10,395 nucleotides of DNA. Source: DAOVDI01 sp965373045 (GTDB lineage: Bacteria > Acidobacteriota > Aminicenantia > Aminicenantales > Aminicenantaceae). The stretch spans positions 1 through 10,395 of the forward strand of contig CBDVEQ010000093.1 in assembly GCA_965373045.1 (NCBI GenBank), given 5' to 3'. The notes under the pieces are model-generated. The model ran no database searches, was not told where the DNA came from, and was given only the letters and a program-made list of their open reading frames with translations. This document shows, piece after piece, positions 5,022-10,395 of the stretch (position 1 is its first letter; each line of letters starts with the position of its first letter). The position numbers and the translations under genes are program-made.

Positions 5022-6143
5022 ATGAATATTGGTGTACTGAACGAGTCGCCTAAAATTGAAAACCGTGTCGGACTGAATCCTGGAGGAGTATCTTTTTTAA
5101 GAGAAAGGGGATTTGAGGTTTATGTCCAGGCAGGAGCCGGGTTGAGGGCGGGATACTCCAATGAAGAGTTTACTTCCCAAGGGGCGGAGATCGTCTTTAC
5201 TCCTGAAGAAGCCTTCGGCCGCTCAGACCTTGTTTTAAATATTGCCCCTCTTTCTGATGAGGAGTGCAGCCTGGTCAGGGAAGGCCAGATTCTGATGGGA
5301 TTTCATCATCTTGCTGTGGCCAAAAAAGCAAACCTTGAAAAATTGCTTAAGAAAAAAGTTTATATCCTTGGTTATGAGATCTTCCAGGAAAAAAACGGAG
5401 CGCTTCCCTTTATTGAAAGTTTGGGTGAGATTGCAGGTCAGATGTGTCTATCCATATCCGGCCATTACCTTCAGACTATTCATGGAGGCAGAGGCTTGCT
5501 CCTTGGGGGAGTTGTCAGTGTTCCCCCGGCAACTGCTGTCGTCATAGGGAGCGGAGTCCTTGCGCGAAGCGCTGTTAGGGCCCTGATCGGAGCTGGAGCC
5601 CATACTATCGTGCTCGGCACGGAAATGGAAAATCTTCGGGGATTGGAAGAGATGACGTCAGGACGGGTGGTCACCCTGGTTGGAAACAAGTTTAATCTAA
5701 GCAGGATCGTTAAGATCGCGGATATTCTTATTGGAGCAGTTCTGGAACCTGGTGCGAAGGCCCCTCAGGTTATTTCAAAGGATATGGTGAAGACCATGCG
5801 CAGGGGTTCTCTGATCATCGATCTTGCCATAGACCAGGGCGGATGTATTGAAACGAGCCGCCTAACCACTCTGGATCAGCCTACCTTTCTGGATGAAGGT
5901 GTTATTCATTATTGTGTTCCCAACATAACTTCGGCCGTAAGCCGTACATCAACAAAAGTCCTATCCAATCTGGCGGCCCCTTTTATCAATGAGATAGGCG
6001 ATATGGGCCTGGAAAAGGCCATTGAAGACAATGAAACGATATCCAGCGGTCTTTATGTATACAAGGGCCGGATAGTCAAAAAAATAATCGCGGAACGATT
6101 CAGGTTGCCGTACACAAATATATCATCCATCAGTAAAAAATAG
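5022..6143 (+). CDS. Alanine dehydrogenase / transhydrogenase-alpha-like protein, catalytic Lys missing
   Basis: The 373-residue protein is collinear with alanine dehydrogenase (about 371 residues). The N-terminal substrate lobe reads MNIGVLNESPKIENRVGLNP with R15, FHHLA with H96, the GALP motif and IDLAIDQGGC. The NAD-binding Rossmann lobe contains VVIGSGVLARSA (about 173-184). Against M. tuberculosis AlaDH as recalled, R15, H96 and the aspartates of IDLAIDQGG are kept. K75 is replaced by Ala (NIAP in place of KVKEP), S134 by Gly, the third Rossmann glycine by Ala, and the acidic residue at the end of strand 2 (VLD) by Gly (VLG). Ordinary NAD-dependent alanine deamination is therefore doubtful; NADP preference or a non-catalytic nucleotide-binding role is possible. 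The start is supported by GGAG six bases upstream. It is the first gene of an operon, 8 bp before the NuoE-like gene, suggesting a redox role with that module. Confidence 0.85.
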   Translation: MNIGVLNESPKIENRVGLNPGGVSFLRERGFEVYVQAGAGLRAGYSNEEFTSQGAEIVFTPEEAFGRSDLVLNIAPLSDEECSLVREGQILMGFHHLAVAKKANLEKLLKKKVYILGYEIFQEKNGALPFIESLGEIAGQMCLSISGHYLQTIHGGRGLLLGGVVSVPPATAVVIGSGVLARSAVRALIGAGAHTIVLGTEMENLRGLEEMTSGRVVTLVGNKFNLSRIVKIADILIGAVLEPGAKAPQVISKDMVKTMRRGSLIIDLAIDQGGCIETSRLTTLDQPTFLDEGVIHYCVPNITSAVSRTSTKVLSNLAAPFINEIGDMGLEKAIEDNETISSGLYVYKGRIVKKIIAERFRLPYTNISSISKK

Positions 6144-6151
6144 GGATAAAC

Positions 6152-6613
6152 ATGGAAAACAAAATAAAACAATCCGGAAACAGACAAAATGAACTTGTAC
6201 ACATGCTTCATGAGATCCAGGAAAGATTTGGGTATATTCCCCCGGAGAGCCTGACCGAGATTGCAAAAAAATTGAATATTTCCGAAAGCGAGATCTATGG
6301 AGTCCTTACTTTTTACAAAGCATTTACCTTTGAACCCCGGGGGGAACATATAGTGACCGTCTGCATGGGAACTGCCTGTCATGTCAGGGGCGCGCCGGCC
6401 ATACTTGAAGAGTTTAAGCGAAAGCTCGATATTGACGTGGAACAGACAACTCCAGACAACAAGTTCACTCTTGAAGCGGTCAACTGCGTAGGCGCCTGTG
6501 CTCTGGGCCCTATCGCCATTATTGACAAGAACTACCACGGCCAGATGAATATGCGCACAGTGGACAAGCTCATCAAGAAGTACAGCAAGGAAGACCAAGA
6601 GGAAAAGGAGTAG
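6152..6613 (+). CDS. nuoE: NuoE-like [2Fe-2S] subunit of an NAD(P)H oxidoreductase
   Basis: This 153-residue subunit matches the 24-kDa NuoE/HydC/HndA family. An N-terminal helical bundle (about 10-60, with RFGYIPPESL and SEIYGVLTFYKAF) precedes a thioredoxin-like domain. The binuclear cluster ligands are C71 and C76 (VCMGTACHVRG) and C112 and C116 (NCVGACALGP), the standard C-x4-C...C-x3-C arrangement. It would accept or relay electrons beside the FMN-carrying NuoF-like partner in the cytosol. AGGGA overlapping the upstream stop, with 5-nt spacing, supports the ATG, and it ends 6 bp before the next start. No proton-pumping nuo genes are visible, so a soluble complex (hydrogenase- or formate-dehydrogenase-type) is more likely than respiratory complex I. 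Confidence 0.93.
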   Translation: MENKIKQSGNRQNELVHMLHEIQERFGYIPPESLTEIAKKLNISESEIYGVLTFYKAFTFEPRGEHIVTVCMGTACHVRGAPAILEEFKRKLDIDVEQTTPDNKFTLEAVNCVGACALGPIAIIDKNYHGQMNMRTVDKLIKKYSKEDQEEKE

Positions 6614-6619
6614 AACACG

Positions 6620-8524
6620 ATGAGTAAACTGGATCACCAAAAACTTGAAGAGTTAAGACAGGAAATCCATGATGAACGAATGATGACCAAAACCTATGTA
6701 ACCGTATGCGCCGGAACCGGATGCCACGCTTATGGCTGTATGGAAGTTGCCGAGGAATTCAAAAAGGAAATCAAGGCTGCCGGCCTTAAAGACATCGAAG
6801 TCCGGACCACGGGCTGCCACGGCTTCTGCGAAAGAGGCCCGATCACTGTGATCAAGCCGGACGGTATTTTCTATCAGAGGATCCAGATCAAGGATGTCAA
6901 GGAGGTTGTGGCTGAAACACTGATAAACAAGAAGATCATCGGCAGGCTTCTCTACGAGGATCCGCAAACCGGAAAAAAAATTGAACAGGAAGAAGACGTT
7001 CCTTTTTATAGCAAGCAAAAACGTATCATTTTTGGGAACAATGGCTTTATCGATCCAACAGAGATCAAGGACTACATTGCTGTAGGCGGTTACGCCGCAT
7101 TGGCCAAGGTCTTGTTTGACATGACCTCGGAAGAGGTGATCGAAGAAGTGATTGTTTCAGATCTGAGGGGAAGAGGCGGCGCTGGGTTCCCGTCCGGGAG
7201 AAAATGGAAATTTTGCCGGGATGTCATGGCTGATGTGAAGTACATCATCTGTAATGCGGATGAGGGGGATCCAGGGGCCTATATGGATAGAAGTCTGCTA
7301 GAGGGAAATCCCCACAGCATCATTGAAGGAATGATCATTGGAGCCTATGCCATCGGAGCCACAAAAGGGTATATATACTGCCGGATGGAATATCCTCTGG
7401 CTGTAAAGAACGTATCAATTGCTCTGGAACAAGCCCGGAAATACGGTTTCCTTGGTGAATCCATTCTTGGGTCTGAATTCAACTTTGAGATACATATTTT
7501 CAAAGGGGCAGGAGCATTTGTTTCCGGCGAAGAGACATCTCTGATGGCTTCCATTGAGGGAAGGCGGGCTTTTCCGCAGCAAAGACCTCCCTTTCCTGCG
7601 GAAAGCGGGTTGTGGGGGAAACCGACAAATATAAATAATGTAGAAACATGGGCTAATATCCCCCTTATCATCAACAAAGGAGCGGAGTGGTATACCAAGA
7701 TCGGGACCCGAACGAGCACCGGAACAAAAATCTTTTCCCTGGTAGGAAAGATCAATAACACAGGCTTGGTCGAAGTTCCCATGGGCATAACCATGAGGGA
7801 GATAATCTTCGGCATCGGCGGTGGAATTCCCAAAGGAAAAGAATTCAAAGCCGTTCAGACAGGAGGCCCTTCAGGTGGTTGTATTCCAGCAAATATGCTG
7901 GATCTTCCCATTGATTATGACACATTAGCCAAAGCCGGTTCTATCATGGGATCCGGCGGTATGATCGTCATGGACGAGGATACATGTATGGTGGATGTGG
8001 CCAAGTATTTTCTAAAATTTTCCGAGGAAGAGTCCTGCGGAAAGTGTGTTCCCTGCCGGGTAGGAACCAGACAGCTTAAAGAAATGCTGACAAAGATTAC
8101 GGATGGACATGGAGAAGAAGGGGACATAGAAAAACTGCAGGACCTGTCCGATGCCATAAAAAGCAGTGCATTGTGCGGCCTGGGGCAGACAGCGCCGAAT
8201 CCGGTATTGACCACTATTAAATATTTTCAGGAAGAATATGAAGCGCACATCAAGGAAAAAAGCTGTCCTGCACTTGTGTGCAAGGAACTGATCGTCTATT
8301 TTATTGAGCCGGACAAGTGTGTCGGGTGTCTTCTCTGCAAACAAAGTTGTCCTGTAGATGCTATCAGCGGGGAAAGAAAACAGATCCATGTCGTTGATCA
8401 GGCTCTATGCATCAAGTGCGGTGCCTGTCTTGATGTATGCCCAAAAAAAGTAATGGCTGTTTCTAAATATACCGGGAAGAAGAAAGATAAAATCATCAAA
8501 CAATCATCACAAAAAAGAGCTTAA
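6620..8524 (+). CDS. nuoF: NuoF-like FMN/Fe-S subunit, HydB/HndC type
   Basis: The 634-residue protein is the NAD(P)-binding flavoprotein of the module. Four parts are visible. An N-terminal thioredoxin-like [2Fe-2S] domain has C30, C35, C66 and C70. The NuoF core has the GRGGAGFPSGRKW nucleotide/FMN loop (about 184-196), NADEGDPGAYMDR, GAGAFVSGEETSL and an SLBB region (about 370-425). The N3-type [4Fe-4S] motif is ESCGKCVPCR with C473, C476, C479 and C519. A C-terminal ferredoxin domain has two [4Fe-4S] motifs (C567/570/573/577 and C597/600/603/607). The conserved EAHI...CPALVC element (H543, C549, C554) just before it resembles the region I recall as a zinc site in HydB structures. This layout is shared with HydB of bifurcating hydrogenases and with HndC, rather than complex I NuoF. 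AAGGAG with 9-nt spacing precedes the ATG, overlapping the NuoE stop. Confidence 0.95.
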   Translation: MSKLDHQKLEELRQEIHDERMMTKTYVTVCAGTGCHAYGCMEVAEEFKKEIKAAGLKDIEVRTTGCHGFCERGPITVIKPDGIFYQRIQIKDVKEVVAETLINKKIIGRLLYEDPQTGKKIEQEEDVPFYSKQKRIIFGNNGFIDPTEIKDYIAVGGYAALAKVLFDMTSEEVIEEVIVSDLRGRGGAGFPSGRKWKFCRDVMADVKYIICNADEGDPGAYMDRSLLEGNPHSIIEGMIIGAYAIGATKGYIYCRMEYPLAVKNVSIALEQARKYGFLGESILGSEFNFEIHIFKGAGAFVSGEETSLMASIEGRRAFPQQRPPFPAESGLWGKPTNINNVETWANIPLIINKGAEWYTKIGTRTSTGTKIFSLVGKINNTGLVEVPMGITMREIIFGIGGGIPKGKEFKAVQTGGPSGGCIPANMLDLPIDYDTLAKAGSIMGSGGMIVMDEDTCMVDVAKYFLKFSEEESCGKCVPCRVGTRQLKEMLTKITDGHGEEGDIEKLQDLSDAIKSSALCGLGQTAPNPVLTTIKYFQEEYEAHIKEKSCPALVCKELIVYFIEPDKCVGCLLCKQSCPVDAISGERKQIHVVDQALCIKCGACLDVCPKKVMAVSKYTGKKKDKIIKQSSQKRA

Positions 8525-8526
8525 TT

Positions 8527-10395
8527 ATGAAAATTACTTTAGACGGAAAACAGATAGAAGTCGAAGAAGGTCAGACAGTTTTAGATGCTGCGAGGAAAAA
8601 TGATATCTATATACCCTCCCTTTGCGATAACCCTCATTTTTCACCCTTCAGTGGATGCAGGCTTTGCCTTGTCGAGATCAAGGGGCAGAGGGGCTATGCG
8701 CCGTCTTGCAGCACGATCGTAAGGGAGGAAATGGAGGTCAAGAGTGACTCCCCCAAGCTGCATAAGATCCGGACACAGATATTGGAATTGATCCTCTCCG
8801 AACATCCCAGCGCGTGTCTGATTTGTCAAGAAAAAGAAAACTGCGATGAATATAAGTCCACGATCCGCAAAGTAGGGGAGACAACCGGATGTGTTCTCTG
8901 TCCCAATAACGGCCGTTGTGACCTGCAGAAGGTCGTGGATGCTCTGGGAGTTGATTCCATTCGTTTTCCTGCCATATACCGCGATATCGAGGTTAATAAA
9001 AAGGACCCCTTCTTTGACCGCAACTACAATCTGTGTATTCTGTGCGGGCGCTGCGTACGCGTGTGTCACGAGATCAGAGGAACATCGACCATCACATTTG
9101 TTAACCGGGGATCGGATACGGTTATCGGCACTGTACTGGACAAGACGCTGCATGACGTGGGGTGTCAATTTTGTGGGGCCTGCGTAGATGTCTGTCCCAC
9201 AGGAGCCCTAACAGAACGTAGCCTGAAATATGAAAAAATAGCGGATGAGACAAAAGAAACCATCTGTCCTCTCTGCAGCATGGGATGCCGGCTCGATGTG
9301 GGAAAATATGAGGGCCGCATCCTGAGTTCACAGCCTTCTGAGGATGGGAAGGTCAATCAGGGTCAAGCCTGTGTCAAAGGGCGGTTTCTACTTAAGAATA
9401 CGGTCTACAGCGGACAAAGGATCAAAAGACCGATGATTCGCCGGAAAAAAGATCTGGAACCAGTATCCTGGGATGAAGCTCTGGATTTTGTTGCGGAGAA
9501 ACTCAAGGGTTTTCCAGGAGACAAGGTCGGATTTATTGAATCCTCCCAAGTTTCCTGTGAAGATATGTTTGTATTCGAACAATTTGTACGTGATGTGCTG
9601 AAAAGCGACCAGATCATCGCAGAATCCGAAAATTCTGTTTACTGGATCCTAAAGGAACTGGCGGATGAATCCGGTGTGATGCTCCAGATGAATTATAGGA
9701 TTAGGGAAATATCCCAGGCGGATACCATCTTTCTTTCTGGAGCTGATATTGTCAGTTCCCATCCCATTGTCTGGCTGGCTGTTCTCAAAGCGGTCAAGAA
9801 CGGGGCCGGATTGATCATAGCTGCTCCATTTGAATTTTCTTTAAGCCGTTATGCGGCCGTAGATCTGCGGATCAATCTAGGCAGCGAAGCCATGCTTCTT
9901 GGTTATCTGGCTAAACAGATCCTGGACAGAGAGGATCTTTCAGAAAAAGATACAGTAAAGGGTTTGGAGGATTTAAAAAAGTCTGTTGAGGATCTCCAAA
10001 TCGAAGATGTCTTAAAGTCAACAGGAATCCCGAATGAAGAGGCCCTTGCACATGCGGAAAAGCTTTTCCATACGGATAGAACAGTTGTCCTGCTCCTGGG
10101 AGCCGGTTTTGCCGAAAAGGAAAAGATCAAAAACACGCTTGCCGCAGGATGGAATCTGGCTCATCTGACTCAGGGCCGGCTTTTTCTGCTAGGATCAGGG
10201 GTTAATGAGAGAGGACAGTTTGAGATCAGGAAGATACATGATAAAAAGATTGACCCTTCCGAGTTTATCCGCAAGGCAGCAGAAGGCAAGATTGAAGCCC
10301 TGTACACAACAGGCCCGGTCACACTTCCGGTTAAATTCGATCCTGCGTTCCTGGTTGTACAGGACAGTTATTGGAGCGAGATGGCTGAAAAAGCT
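8527..10395 (+). CDS. nuoG: NuoG-like multi-Fe-S subunit with degenerate molybdopterin domain (3'-truncated)
   Basis: The frame opens 2 bp after the NuoF-like stop, so translational coupling is likely. It stays open for 623 codons to the window end. A [2Fe-2S] ferredoxin domain (C33, C44, C47, C61) is followed by a NuoG His-Cys3 [4Fe-4S] motif (H93, C97, C100, C106), then a second C-x2-C-x5-C motif (C122, C125, C131). Next come a 2x[4Fe-4S] ferredoxin (C170/173/176/180; C213/216/219/223) and an N7-type [4Fe-4S] site opening a molybdopterin-oxidoreductase domain (C247, C250, C254, C282, ACVKGRF). After VSWDEALDFVAEKL, the stretch that in formate dehydrogenases carries the Cys/Sec Mo ligand (about 345-375) has neither a plausible ligand nor an in-frame TGA. 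Dinucleotide-binding motifs are weak (IIAAP, INLGSE). It is therefore more like NuoG than FdhA, an electron conduit or scaffold. A FdhA-type annotation is the main alternative. Confidence 0.88.
   Translation, partial: MKITLDGKQIEVEEGQTVLDAARKNDIYIPSLCDNPHFSPFSGCRLCLVEIKGQRGYAPSCSTIVREEMEVKSDSPKLHKIRTQILELILSEHPSACLICQEKENCDEYKSTIRKVGETTGCVLCPNNGRCDLQKVVDALGVDSIRFPAIYRDIEVNKKDPFFDRNYNLCILCGRCVRVCHEIRGTSTITFVNRGSDTVIGTVLDKTLHDVGCQFCGACVDVCPTGALTERSLKYEKIADETKETICPLCSMGCRLDVGKYEGRILSSQPSEDGKVNQGQACVKGRFLLKNTVYSGQRIKRPMIRRKKDLEPVSWDEALDFVAEKLKGFPGDKVGFIESSQVSCEDMFVFEQFVRDVLKSDQIIAESENSVYWILKELADESGVMLQMNYRIREISQADTIFLSGADIVSSHPIVWLAVLKAVKNGAGLIIAAPFEFSLSRYAAVDLRINLGSEAMLLGYLAKQILDREDLSEKDTVKGLEDLKKSVEDLQIEDVLKSTGIPNEEALAHAEKLFHTDRTVVLLLGAGFAEKEKIKNTLAAGWNLAHLTQGRLFLLGSGVNERGQFEIRKIHDKKIDPSEFIRKAAEGKIEALYTTGPVTLPVKFDPAFLVVQDSYWSEMAEKA

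Noticed and set aside
6053..6640. 195-codon minus-strand frame opposite nuoE
   Set aside because: It covers the complement of a convincing NuoE-like gene and shows no domain of its own.
7345..7848. 167-codon minus-strand frame opposite nuoF
   Set aside because: It is antisense to the conserved NuoF core, with no start signal or recognisable product.
8641..9168. 175-codon minus-strand frame opposite the NuoG-like gene
   Set aside because: It lies opposite the Cys-rich ferredoxin region, whose motifs clearly define the plus strand as coding.

Overview
This window looks like bacterial chromosome from an anaerobe, most plausibly a Desulfobacterota (former Deltaproteobacteria) or syntroph-like lineage. 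That is inferred from three things: the secreted propeller protein at the left edge belongs to a type I associate with Deltaproteobacteria and Acidobacteria; the right half encodes a soluble flavin/iron-sulfur NAD(P)H module typical of anaerobes; and short AT-rich CCTGAATTATT-type repeats sit at gene ends. No phylogenetic marker was available to prove the placement. By eye the base composition is moderate (roughly mid-40s % GC) and even across genes.

Left part (1-2700). A 5'-truncated gene for a beta-propeller protein with C-terminal Ig-like modules runs rightward to 2084. It converges on efp (elongation factor P), which reads leftward from 2664 to 2101. The two stop codons are only 16 bp apart, around a small dyad.

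Middle (2665-5021). A 284-bp intergenic region holds a candidate efp promoter, a 14-bp inverted repeat, an imperfect 81-bp palindrome and two kinds of short dispersed repeat. Next come a complete metallo-beta-lactamase-fold hydrolase (2949-3728), a 192-bp gap with more repeat copies, and a CaCA-family cation/proton or Na+/Ca2+ exchanger (3921-4898).

Right part (4908-10395). A tight rightward operon starts with an alanine-dehydrogenase/transhydrogenase-alpha-like protein that lacks the catalytic lysine. It is followed 8, 6 and 2 bp apart by NuoE-like, NuoF-like and NuoG-like subunits. The NuoF-like subunit has an extra N-terminal [2Fe-2S] thioredoxin-like domain and a C-terminal 2x[4Fe-4S] ferredoxin domain, the layout of HydB/HndC proteins of bifurcating or NADP-reducing hydrogenases and formate dehydrogenases. 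The NuoG-like subunit is cut by the window end. It carries many Fe-S motifs, including an unusual second three-Cys motif, but its molybdopterin domain lacks a visible Cys/Sec metal ligand. The four proteins probably form, or feed, a cytosolic NAD(P)H-dependent electron-transfer complex. Its terminal electron acceptor or donor is not visible here.

The strongest leads for something new are this operon (a catalytically altered AlaDH-like protein fused in operon to a NuoEFG module) and the repeat family that supplies or abuts stop codons of several genes.
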